Source of the DNA: Mesostigma viride
Taxonomy: Eukaryota; Streptophyta; Mesostigmatophyceae; Mesostigmatales; Mesostigmataceae
Direction of reading: 5' to 3'
Assembly (NCBI GenBank): GCA_009746045.1
Contig: RPFO01000132.1
Span: 1,074,590-1,134,589, forward strand
Length of the DNA: 60,000 nt
Positions 34,601 through 44,812 of the stretch are shown one piece after another; positions within the stretch are counted from its first letter, which is position 1, and each line of letters opens with the position of its first letter. A program made the translations under genes and the position numbers. The notes under the pieces were generated by a model, which saw only the letters and a program-made list of their open reading frames with translations, had not been told where the DNA came from and did not search any database.

Positions 34601-35743
34601 CCTGACCCCATCATGCCGTGGGATTCTATCATGATGGATTTTGTAGGACCTTTTAGAAAGAATGATAGGGGCAATGCCCAATCCTTGTGTTCATAGATCG
34701 TTTTACTCGTATGTGCCATCTCGTGCCGTGTCCTTTAGAACTCACAGCACGTGATTGCGCACGCCTATACCTCAATAATGTATACAGATATCATGGTTTG
34801 AGTAGGCAGTTTATTAGTGATAAGGATAAGTTATTTACCTCAGATTTTTGGCAGCAGTTTTTCGCTGCCATCGGTACCAAGGTTACCTACGGTACTGCCT
34901 ACCACTCCTCCTCCTCTCATTTAGTAGAGCGTCTTAATAGGGTAGTGAAGAAGCGCTTAGGCACTATGTTAATGGCTCGGGAAGTGATTGGGAGGATTAT
35001 TTATGTTTGGTAGAGTTCTCCCTCAACAATTGTCCCCAAGCTGCGCATGGATATACGCCCTTCTTCTAGATACTGGTAGACAGCCTCTTACCCTACCTCT
35101 CTCTTAGCTAGTCCTCTACGGGACAAGGATGATGTGTCCCGAGATACTGTAGAAGGTGTACAGTCCTTACTAGATAGAATGAAAACTGCTCATGACCACG
35201 CGATCTCAGGGTACCAAAAAGCTCAGTCTAAGTACCTTGCTAGGTTGCGTGCCTCCTTAGATAGAAGAGCACCTGAGATAGAAATAGGAGATCTAGTATT
35301 AGTAGAAGGCCCCCGTGTTGGCCGTTTTGCTCATAAGTTTGAAGCAGAACTTAAGGTCAAACTTAGGCCCGCCTTCTTAGGACCCTTCCATGTTTTGTCT
35401 AGAGTAGGAAATTTCTATATAAAGTCGATATCCCTACCTCTTGGCAGACACATTCAACACCTTCCATAGGAGCCAGCTGAAACTGTACCACCCTAGTACG
35501 TTCGCTGGTAGAGAGCTAGCGCCTGCCCCTTTAGAGCATAACCCTGACACTGGGGAAGTAGAAGACGAAGTAGAAAGCATCGTGGCCCATAGAGATATCA
35601 AAAAGGGCCGCGGTACCCAGCGTCAGTATAAAGTGAAGTGGATGTATGCTCGTAGTGAAGTAGATAAGGTCTGGTATACGGAGAGTGAGCTAGATGGGTG
35701 TAGTCGCCTGCTGCAGGAATATAAAACCCTGCACAAGCTCTAG
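31620..35743 (+). pseudogene. pol: Pol with C-terminal chromodomain, copy C
   Basis: The best-preserved pol. One ORF, 31795-33279 (494 residues), covers protease (VDSGA) and most of the reverse transcriptase (YLDDILIYS). 33237-34696 in two frames gives RNase H and the first part of integrase, and 34687-35469 the rest of integrase and the linker. 35441-35743 ends in a chromodomain: EVESIVAHRDIKKG...YKVKWMYARSEVDKVWYTESEL...LLQEYK. Chromodomains steer integration of chromoviruses to marked chromatin. Breaks near 33255 (shared with A and B), 33498, 34680, 34947 and 35452 are one- or two-base changes. Confidence 0.9.
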
Positions 35744-35819
35744 TTGTAGGCCTTCTCCTCTCTTATGTTATGTCTGCTGTCGACGGGTGGTTGGTTGTCC
35801 CCTCCCCTCCGCAGCCGTC

Positions 35820-38142
35820 ATGTCAGAGCCTACCCCTCCGGCTGAGAGCCCGCTGCCGTCCCTGCCCCTACCGGACCCTGAGCTGTACTTCGAGGCCCTT
35901 CCGGGCCGTTGGGTGTCACGGTCCAGTTTCCGGGTGGCGTCGTGCAGCCGGCCCTCCAGGCCCAGCATGCGGGTTTAGTCAGGGCGGCTCTCTTCGGGGT
36001 CACGTGGTACGGTCCCTCCCCTGCTGAACCGCACCAGCTTGTTTTGCACGGGTTCGACGATGCCGGCCACTGTTTGTTAGAATGTGGCTCCAGCTGTCCA
36101 GCCTTGGGACAGATAGCTGCGGTTCTCCAGTGCCCCGGGTGTTTTCCTACCTTTCTACCCCTGTGGGCCGCTCCTGCCTACGGGATGTGTTCCCCTGGCT
36201 TCCGGCCGAGGGTGATGCGGAAATAGATGAGAACCCCTGCGACCTTCTACGGGCAGTAGAGTTCATGGAGATAGCAGACCAGACAGCGGGCGTAGGATTG
36301 GGCGACCCTACTCCTACGGACGCGCCGGTAGAGGCACAGTATTCTCCTGAGTATTCGGCCTCCCCTGCGGCGTCCTCCTCTTCAGTGTCGGCGCCTTCCC
36401 CTGTCCCGTCTTCACCGAGGTCGGTCCTGTGCGCATCGGTGGAGCCTACCCCTTTGGGCTCTGGTCGTGAGCCTGATCCTCTTTCGGCGACAGTTTCTGC
36501 GATGCAGGCGCAGATCCAGTCCCTGACGGCGGCCTTCGGGGCCTTCATGGCGGCCCAGGCGCACGCTCCAGCCACGCCAGGTGGGGTGTCTGCCGCAGCT
36601 GTGCCCCCTTCCCCTTCGGTCGCCTCGGCGTCTACGGGTCCGTCTGTGCCGCGCGAGCCCTCGGCGGCTGCGGCTCCCTCTGTTGCTGCGGCTCCTACGC
36701 CTTCGGCTACCTCTGCGCCTGCTACTGACGTACCTGCGCCTCGGCGCGAGTCCACCGTCCCAGCGGCCGCGCCCGTCGCCGCCGCGTCCGAGCCGCCCAC
36801 CACGTCAGCGCCGCCCTCGCGGGGTTTCTTCAGCGACCCGGGCGGTCTTCCCAGGCTTTGGGAGGGCGGTCCTCCGCAGAGGATCCCGGTGCCTGACTGG
36901 AGCTTGGACGGTAACCAGTCGTATGCCGGATTGCCTGTCCCCACGGGCCCTATTTTCAACATGTGGCCTGGTGGTGCTCCGCCCCCAGAGACCGGCGCGC
37001 CAGTTGCGGAGGCGGGTCCGTCGCGACCCCCTGCGGCATCGGGTCCGACGCGGCCCCCTGTTGTACCGGCGCCGTCTGCGTCTGTGCCGGTTCCTACCCC
37101 TTCGTCGGCCCCTGTCCCTTCGGCCCCGCGGTCTTTGGCTGCGGTTGTTCGGTCCAGTGGCTCTGACCCGCGCGCCACCCGCGCTGCCGATTCCCTTCGG
37201 GAGTTGTCAGAGGGCGATCGGGATCGGGCCCCTTCTGTGGTGCATGCGACTCCGGAGTCGCGCGACACGCCTGTCTTTGGGTATGGTATGTCTGCGCTCG
37301 CCTGCCGCCAGTGTGACCTGCCGCGCGCCTCCGCCGAGCTTGCCATTTCGCCCATGTCCTACGGGTTCTCCCAGGTGTGTCGGGCGCCGCGGGACCGTGG
37401 CCTACCAGTTGAGACTGATCGGCCTCCTTTCGACATGGTTATTTTAGCTGATCCGGTGTTCCAGGGTGAGATCCTGGTTCGGCGCGTCCTGTATCGCTGG
37501 GCTAGGCGCCACAATGACTTGGACACCTACGGCGGGTTCCAGTGGGCTTACCCTCCGCCTCTGGGCATTATGGCCTCAGATGCCCTTACGGTAGAGTTTC
37601 CTGCGGTGCCGGGTGCCACGTACAGCACGGTCCTTCAGCCCATCCTAGAGTGGGATGCCCGTCGTCCAGCGCCCATCCCGGGCCAGGGTTTGGACTCTCG
37701 GGGTCATCCTCCTCCCCGGGCTAGCGACTACCTCGAGACGTTCGGGTCGCGACAGTGTGCCCGTCGGTGGCGCTCCCGTGAGATTCGGCATATCCGGTTG
37801 TGGCCGTCCAACGTGGAGCCCCTGGTAGATCTGTTTTTCCCGACGGGTATGCGCCCTCGGATCCGGTACCATCGCCTGCTCCTGCGGGCTCTCTGCCTGA
37901 TCGCGGTAGAGCCTTTCCTACGCCTCTTTGCCTGTGGTTTCCTGGACTGGGCCCGGGGCCAGGTCGTTCTTACGCAGCATAGGTATTACTGGGCCTTCCT
38001 GGGTCTTTTTCCTGACGGCGTGTGGGCCGATGTTTTCCTCACTGTAGATAGGCACGACAATGCTGAGGATGTGTCTCACTACCAGGCGTACCTGGATGTC
38101 CTGCTGGCCTCCCGTGGTACCTACCAGACGGATGGCCATTAG
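35820..38142 (+). CDS. Fourth retroelement ORF, GC-rich, unknown function
   Basis: About 770 codons from ATG 35820 to TAG 38140-38142, in the place where env would be. Small indels near 35930 and 36183 break the first 90 codons, while 36082-38142 is open (686 codons). The order is: an N-terminal part with a cysteine cluster (HCLLECGSSCP...QCPGC), a long low-complexity Ala/Pro/Ser region (about 36340-37150), then a compact C-terminal domain of about 280 residues with CRQC, GFSQVC and many aromatic residues. No signal peptide or convincing membrane span is seen, so it is not a classical envelope. The GC content is visibly higher than in gag and pol, suggesting separate origin. A strong acceptor-like CCCTCCCCTCCGCAG ends five bases before the ATG. 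Confidence 0.7.
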
Positions 38143-38497
38143 ATAGAGGGCCTTAGGCCCGACCTGAGGGTGTTGTCCCTCCGGTATATAGAGTCGCCCT
38201 CACGTTCTGGCCAGTTGACTGGTCGTTCTTGGTCCTTGGTGCTGATTTGTTTACTCTGTGTGTCCTGCCCAGTGCCGTTCCCCCCGGCAAGGACTTTGTT
38301 CCAGGCAGTTAGGGGAACCTACCACCAGGCTTGGTGCTGGCTAACCCTACACCTCCCGGCGTGGTGGTGGAGACCGTGTGAACTATTGGTGCTTTGTATC
38401 TTGGATGGCCTGCCGATTGTGTTGGTGTGTGCTGGGTGCATTAGGTTTCCTACCCCTTGTTTCCTCCCTGTGCGTAGGGAGAGGGCTCCCTACCTTT

Positions 38498-38512
38498 GTG
38501 GGGGGGGGGAGG
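38498..38512 (+). other. Polypurine tract
   Basis: GTGGGGGGGGGAGG lies directly before the 3' LTR and fits the plus-strand primer site of an LTR retroelement. Confidence 0.75.
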
Positions 38513-39079
38513 TGTTACGTCGCGTAACAATTCGTTGTAGTTACGGACGTAAATTAGGTCTTTTGCCTCGGTTGTCCCTAGGTTTACGTGTAAGCTCCTA
38601 CCGGGACATTATTGTCCTCGTAACAGTACTGTGGTACATTGGGTGCCGTTGGGCGCCGCGCCGCGTACTTTACTAGTGGTCCTGATCCTTTGGTAGAATG
38701 TAGTGGACCAGCGTGCATCTGTAGATGTAGTGGACCAGCGTGCATCTGTAGGCGAGGGCCATGTCGGAGCGTGTTGGACCGTTGGTGGCCATTTATGCGC
38801 GTTCTACCCCTCGTGTGTGTACTCGGCGTGTGTTAAATGAATTAACACATTTAGGCTTGGGTCACGGCAGTGTAGTTGTGTTTCCTTCCTCTATTCCTGG
38901 ATTAAACGGGTTGTGTAAATGGCTTATGGCGTATTATAGCAACACTTACGTTAATGCATTGAGATCTGGATCGTCTCGTTCGTCTTTCGCTAGAGGATTA
39001 ACTAGAGGTGGCTTGACTAGTTTAGGTAGCATCAGGCCAGGTAGAGGTAGAGGTAGTGGTAGATACCCGCGGCGTAACA
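38513..39079 (+). repeat. 3' LTR
   Basis: 567 bases, TGTTACG...CGTAACA, near-identical to 17844-18416. Followed by GGTAC, the target duplication. Confidence 0.93.
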
Positions 39080-39445
39080 GGTACGTTCCCATTCCTTCTT
39101 TTCTCCACGACCTTCGCGTGATTCCACAGCTTGCTCCTCGCCGCCAGCTGTGCCGGGGTGTAGTCTTCATCCATGCTGATGGGGCTGCCCTTGAGCAGGC
39201 GACGGGCGCCCATGACCTGTTTCTGGTCGTTCACGGTGGCCATGGTGACCAAAACCAGGCCAGCTGGGCCTGGCAGGCGAATGGCCCTGTCAATGGTTGA
39301 TCACGTGATGGCGCAGCTGCAGCACCCCCAAGAACGCGGGGCCCCGCAAGGCCTCGGTAAGTGCGTGTGCGGTGTCATGCTGGCCCTTGTCAAAATCCTT
39401 GTTGAGAATGATATTGCATTGTCTGGGCTGAGCCACATTCTGTGA
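39080..39445 (-). pseudogene. LINE ORF1, RRM-like and C-terminal parts (5' side of LTR insertion)
   Basis: Minus-strand frames read CNIILNKDFDKGQHDTAHALTE, then RLPGPAGLVLVTM...VMGARRLLKG and MDEDYTPAQLAARSKLW. This is the arrangement of L1-type ORF1 proteins (RRM followed by a C-terminal domain with an R-x-LK-G and a ...D-TP...R..LW motif). A stop near 39305 breaks the frame. The ORF continues at 17843 after removal of the LTR element. Confidence 0.75.
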
Positions 39446-40219
39446 CGCGACTGCGGTGGCAGCCGACTTATATAGCCGCCTGGGCGACTATATGGCATCC
39501 AGGTTCTTCCCCGCTGCGTCCGCCGGCGAACGTGACCCGTTTGGCGGGGGAGCAACCACGTCGTCCGGTAACCTTGCATTTGTACGCATACTAAACTAGG
39601 AGTAAACAAAAAGACCGAGCCGCAACCTCCCAAGTCCCAGCCCCCCCAAAACGCGGGAAATTGTCTCGTACGCCTGTCGTACGTGCCCCGTGTTGGTTCG
39701 TACGGCACCTCGGGTATGAAAATACGCCGTATTCCACGGTACTGACGCTTTCGACCGCGTACGCCGTACGATTTTCACTGTTTTTCACTTTGGACTTAGC
39801 CGATTTTGGAGGTCGCGGACGTGTCACGCGGTGGGGAGAGGCCCAGACCTGTCAGTGGTACTGAAATTGCTGAAATTGCAGCGAGTGCATAGCTACTTGC
39901 TAGTACACGCGTGACGGTGTGCCTTTCTACATTTTTTGACAGGATTTTTTATTAAAAGCTGCGAGGGGACAGAGCATATGCATGGCAGAATCATAAGGTT
40001 TAGCTAGGGACGGGTGCACTTACAGAAAGACGCAGAAGAGTGAAGACGCAATAAAAGCAAATAGAGGGTGCCGGGTGCGCCGGTTCATGTATTGTGCGCT
40101 AGGCAATCCTAAAAGAGGCGACCATGCCTAGAGTTCCAGTCGTCAAAAGGGAGAGGAGTATTAATACCTCCACCTGATTGACGAGGTGGAAAAGACCGTG
40201 AGTGGGGAAGACGTGGTAG
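39446..40219. other. Probable LINE 5' end and CGTAC-rich sequence
   Basis: No gene is called. 39666-39777 is unusually dense in CGTAC/GTACG and ends in CGCCGTACGATTTTCACTG. The same arrangement recurs at about 41040-41370. Confidence 0.45.
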
Positions 40220-40714
40220 TCGGCCAGAGGTGGCCAGGCGTGCAAGCTGTCCGATTACAAGTTCGGCAGGCCTGGCAACTTTAGCAAGGATCGCGCTGTC
40301 GGCCATCTCGGCCACATCCCCAACAAGGGAGCCACATTTTGCCAGCAGTCTAGGAATGTAGAAGGCCTGATCGGGAGGCTTCAGGCGGCTGAGGCAGCCC
40401 GGTTGGAAAAGAAGCAGCAAAAGGCAGTGCTCGGTGCCCGCGTTGCCAAGGCCCTTCTGCCTGCCGCTGCCCCGGGTGCTGGCCCTTGTGGCTCTGGCAA
40501 GGCAGTGCAGAAGACGATTCCACAGTGCTTTTCCAATGCGCAGCTCCAGGAAGTCCGCCTTGCCCAGCCCTCTTTCTTTTACGAGAATGGCATTCCGTTT
40601 CACGTCGCCGCCAGCGCCTCGTACAAGAACATGATCGCGGCAGTGGCAAAGTATGGACCTGCCGCAGCAGTGAAGGTCAATTCTGGGTTCATTGCCAATT
40701 ATTTTATTTCTTAG
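40220..40714 (+). pseudogene. hAT-type transposase N-terminal fragment (BED-like finger and DUF659-like start)
   Basis: An open frame of 164 codons without a clear ATG. It contains a degenerate BED-like zinc finger (C...HLGHIPNKGATFC, about 40241-40340), a basic coiled segment, and SFFYENGIPFHVAASASYKNMIAAVAKYGP near the end. The latter is the hallmark start of the DUF659 part of hAT-like transposases. It stops at 40712-40714, well before the catalytic domain. Probably a truncated transposon relic. Confidence 0.65.
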
Positions 40715-41670
40715 GGATTCGTGGCATGCACTTGTTGTCATTGTGCAGCGAAGCTGCCATCTATAGTGCTATGACATCCTCTGCATCGAGGCTGCCAGAG
40801 CTCTGGGTGCATTATACCATTCAATCATGTATTATTTTGTCAATAATGCATTGTAATAAAAGAGACCGGTGTTAGATGGTCAATAGTTTGCGTGTCCACA
40901 ATATACAAATGTACTTGAAGGATGTATTGAAATGTCGATCTAAGTGTGGCAGGTGGCAAGTCACTGCCATTATGCTTATTAATGAATAGCAGAGAGCATA
41001 GTACATAGTAACATTTGTTGGATGCAGGGCCACACATCCTTAGAATACCCCGTACTTTAAGCCTTGGCCTCAATAATACCCCGTACTTTTTTAGCACAAT
41101 TTCAAAAATACCCCGTATGCCGTACTGCAAATTTTTTCGCGTATTTTTGACCCCTCGCAAAAATACCTGTATTTTTACAGTACGCAAGGGTTTTACCGAG
41201 TACCCCGTACTGCCGTACAGACCAACACGGTACGTGCCAAATACGCGTATTGTACGCGGTCGTACAGAACCACCGTACGAAAACCACATATTTCGTACGG
41301 AAAAGCTACGTATTACGTACAATACGTGTACGAATCATATTATACGCCGTACTATTTTTCACTGGTGTTGTTGTGGCCTCCATATAGCTACGGGGAAGAT
41401 GTCGAATGCTGGGGCGGGGGGTGCAGGCGTGCTATCATTCACGAAGGGAATGCCACCATATCGAGTCGAAAATAGCGATATCTGCTGGGCAGGCCGATGT
41501 CGAGAACGTACGAAATCGGGGACGATAGCTGCCGGAAATTATACCAGCATGTTCGTCGTCAGAAGACGAGTCGAATGCAACAAACCCTCGGGACTAAATC
41601 TCATGGCCTGAGTCGAAAGTTATGAGCATTTTCGGCAGCCATAGCTCGGCATGTTTTCGTAGCACATGCG
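40715..41670. other. CGTAC-rich repeat region, no gene
   Basis: 41035-41370 contains many CGTAC/GTACG and AATACCCCGTAC motifs and ends in CGCCGTACTATTTTTCACTG, resembling 39720-39790. The ORFs across it look composition-driven. Confidence 0.5.
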
Positions 41671-41674
41671 TTTT

Positions 41675-41855
41675 TCAGGGAGTGGATGCGGTGTTCAAAC
41701 TGCATGAGGTGGGACCACCAGGTCGGCCAGCAACATCTGGATGTAGTAATTCATGGCAGGTTTACCTAGCTTCCCGGGAATGTCGATCCTTGGGGCCAGC
41801 TAGGCCAGGTCAAGATATGCCGCCCTGGTTGGCCAAGCCGCACGGGCATGCCATG
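41675..41855 (-). mobile_element. LINE ORF2 3' fragment
   Basis: Clearly similar to 12358-12540 (for example GCAACATCTGGATGTAGT and ATGCCGCCCTGG), so it is a second, short copy of the LINE C-terminal coding region. Confidence 0.8.
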
Positions 41856-41919
41856 GGGTACTATGCTAATCTCATTAGAAAATAATTACACGAAAGTTAC
41901 AAATATCATCTGCATCATT

Positions 41920-42112
41920 GAATTTAATTTAAAAATTAAATTAAAACACATGACTCCGTTAATTAAGGAGATCATGTATATATAGCACGTATTCCATTGC
42001 TTGGGGGTGGGATGAGCGAGGCGGTCAAAACTAAGAGCTCTAACTCTGATCTAATCTGATCTACCAAAATCCTAGCTAGCTACTCAGTTCAGCAGCAAAG
42101 CGCCCCTAGCCT
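41920..42112 (-). mobile_element. LINE 3' UTR copy with AATTTAATTT tail
   Basis: A tail of AATTTAATTTAAAAATTAAA type (about 41920-41946) is followed by a CTCC-loop-GGAG hairpin and sequence collinear with 11838-11978. Another copy of the same LINE 3' end. Confidence 0.75.
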
Positions 42113-42470
42113 TTAAACTCGTGCTCCCGTCGGGGAGTCACGACGGAGCACCGAAGTGCTTTTAATCCCTAGCTGTATGTGCACAACAGGAAGAAAGGGC
42201 AGAGACCCCCTTTCTCCTTCATAAATTAATTAATTGGACATCGCTCGGCGGACAAGGGTAATCATCTCCTTCATGCCAGAGGCATGCCACCGCACAGCCG
42301 CAATCAGACATGATAGACGATCCGGCAAGGTCTGTGGGTGCAATAAGACACATTCGATGTGAGCATATGTATCATAAACAAGGAGCGTGGTCAAGTAACC
42401 TGATCATAGCCAGGACGTAGCATGGCTGTACAATGAGGGCTAAGCTATTAGGCTATCTGAAGGATCGACA
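42113..42470. repeat. Dispersed repeat shared with 58501-58800
   Basis: CTCGTGCTCCCGTCGGGGAG, ACAACAGGAAG, GCAGAGACCCCCTTTCTCCT and then GCAATCAGACAT...GGAGCGTGGTCAAG are collinear with the copy at 58.5-58.8 kb. Here the right-hand TTAATTAA-flanked arm is absent and a short TTAATTAATT lies inside. Confidence 0.75.
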
Positions 42471-42656
42471 ACCAGCGCAGGCCAGAAATCGGGAGAATCC
42501 GGACCATGGTAGCTCGAGCCTGCCGTTATCTTGTCCGCGTGTTCGAGTCGTGCAGGATGCATGATGAATATGAATGGTGATGGAAATGTGTAGCCTTGTG
42601 CATTGAAATTATGGCTGGCTTACGTGTAGAGCGACTAGATGACCTTAGTAGACGGT

Positions 42657-44812
42657 GGGGCCGGAAACAGCTTGCTTGATCAGGGCGTGTGTTTCGAGCC
42701 TAACTGGCCGGGAGTGTCTACTAGGGGTAAGCACCATTGCTGCGATCGCTCTCCGGCCCACCATTTACGAGGAAAGACCCGCAAATGGGAAACCACTGAA
42801 AAGGTCTAGCTAGTCAGTCATTACGTTAGCCATGCCATGATTCCAAACGTCCAAGAACTGCACACGGTGCAAAGGCAAAAATCCGCGGAGGACAGCACTT
42901 TCAAATGTGCGGCGGGAACCAAAAGCCCGCGTATGCCAGAAAGCATCGTGTTGCTGTGCACAGCGACGCGACGATGTGGACAACGAATCCAGTTCCAAGC
43001 TCGGAACGGCCGCAAAGGAGATCTGGCATCACAGGGTTCAGATGTGCGGAGATACTGCGCGATCCAGCCGGTCCACGACCTGTTTGTAGAGCTTGTGCCA
43101 AGGGGAAGCACCGAACAGATGTGGGTGACGTTGCCAAATTAAACACCGGACTTGACGGAGCATAATATTCTCGGTCATAGTCTTTGACCACCAACAAACG
43201 ATGCAAGAGTGCAACAAGATCGTCGATCGTGATGAAATCAACACGATAACTGGAACAAAGACGGGAAAAGCGATGTAACTGACTAAGACGTACCAACACC
43301 ATATTTTGCGGTGTGGGAAAGGAGACTGTGACTATCCGGGTAACGAATAAAAGAAATTTGCTGGTATTTAGGATCCTTGCGCTTATCATAGACAGCCGTA
43401 CGCCAGCCCTTCTTGTTATGGGTAATGTTGAGATCGAGGCATGGGGCCGGAAACACTTTGCTTGATCAGGGCATGTGTTTCGAGCCAGTAACTGGCCGGG
43501 AGTGTCTACTAGGCCGGGGTAAGCACCATTGCTGCGATCGCTCTCCCACCATTTACGAGGAAATACCCGCAAATGGGAGACCACTGAGAAGGTCTAGCTA
43601 GTCAGTCATTACGTTAGCCATGCCATGATTCCAAACGTCCAAGAACTGCACACGGTGCAAAGGCAAAAATCCGGAGGACAGCACTTTCAAATGTGCGGCG
43701 GGAACCAAAAGCCCGCGTATGCCAGAAAGCATCGTGTTGCTGTGCACAGCGACGCGACGATGTGGACAACGAATCCAGTTCCAAGCTCGGAACGGCCGCA
43801 AAGGAGATCTGGCATCACAGGGTTCAGATGTGCGGAGATACTGCGCGATCCAGCCGGTCCACGACCTGTTTGTAGAGCTTGTGCCAAGGGGAAGCACCGA
43901 ACAGATGTGGTACGTGACGTTGCCAAAAACACCGGACTTGACGGAGCATAATATTCTCGGTCATAGTCTTTGACCATCAACAAACGATGCAAGAGTTCAA
44001 CAAGATCGTCGATCGTGATGAAATCAACACGATAACTGGAACAAAGACGGGAAAAGCGATGTAACTGACTAAGACGTACCAACACCATATTTTGCGGTGT
44101 GGGAAAGGAGACTGTGACTATCCGGGTAACGAATAAAAGAAATTTGCTGGTATTTAGGATCCTTGCGCTTATCATAGACAGCCGTACGCCAGCCCTTCTT
44201 GTTATGGGTAATGTTGAGATCGAGGCATGGGGCCGGAAACAGCTTGCTTGATCAGGGCATGTGTTTCGAGCCAGTAACTGGCCGGGAGTGTCTACTAGGC
44301 CGGGGTAAGCACCATTGCTGCGATCGCTCTCCCACCATTTACGAGGAAATACCCGCAAATGGGAGACCACTGAGAAGGTCTAGCTAGTCAGTCATTACGT
44401 TAGCCATGCCATGATTCCAAACGTCCAAGAACTGCACACGGTGCAAAGGCAAAAATCCGGAGGACAGCACTTTCAAATGTGCGGCGGGAACCAAAAGCCC
44501 GCGTATGCCAGAAAGCATCGTGTTGCTGTGCACAGCGACGCGACGATGTGGACAACGAATCCAGTTCCAAGCTCGGAACGGCCGCAAAGGAGATCTGGCA
44601 TCACAGGGTTCAGATGTGCGGAGATACTGCGCGATCCAGCCGGTCCACGACCTGTTTGTAGAGCTTGTGCCAAGGGGAAGCACCGAACAGATGTGGGTGA
44701 CGTTGCCAAATTAAACACCGGACTTGACGCAGCATAATATTCTCGGTCATAGTCTTTGACCAACAAACGATGCAAGAGTTCAACAAGATCGTCGTGATGA
44801 AATCAACACGAT
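42657..44812 (-). repeat. 786-bp tandem repeat (2 full, 1 partial) carrying an RT fragment
   Basis: Units start at 42657, 43443 and 44229 (GGGGCCGGAAACA...). On the minus strand each unit encodes, over two frames, the end of a reverse-transcriptase-type protein: LDLNITHNKKGWRTAVYDKR, then SLLSHTAKYGV, then SQLHRFSRLCSSYRVDF. This is the 'YDKR...SQL-RF-R-C' region found after the palm of some eukaryotic reverse transcriptases. I do not assign it to a clade. The third unit is cut at 44812 by insertion of a half-LINE. A fourth partial copy is at about 50750-50955. Confidence 0.75.

Larger units (their letters stand above)
17844..39079 (+). mobile_element. Ty3/gypsy chromovirus with internally tandem copies
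   Basis: The element is bounded by LTRs 17844-18416 and 38513-39079 and by the 5-bp target duplication GGTAC (17839-17843, 39080-39084). Order after the 5' LTR: hybrid-binding-domain ORF, gag, pol (protease, reverse transcriptase, RNase H, integrase, chromodomain), and a GC-rich fourth ORF. The interior is present as copy A (18417 to about 25898), copy B (about 25899-28663, starting within gag and ending after RNase H) and copy C (28664-38512, starting in the last 190 bases of an LTR). A single unit would be about 10.8 kb. It has inserted into the ORF1 of a LINE. Confidence 0.93.

Noticed and set aside
36147-37355. 402-codon minus-strand ORF
   Set aside because: Antisense of the low-complexity GC-rich part of the fourth retroelement ORF.
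35820-38142. Classical envelope glycoprotein
   Set aside because: No signal peptide, no clear membrane span and no furin-like site. Only its position resembles env.
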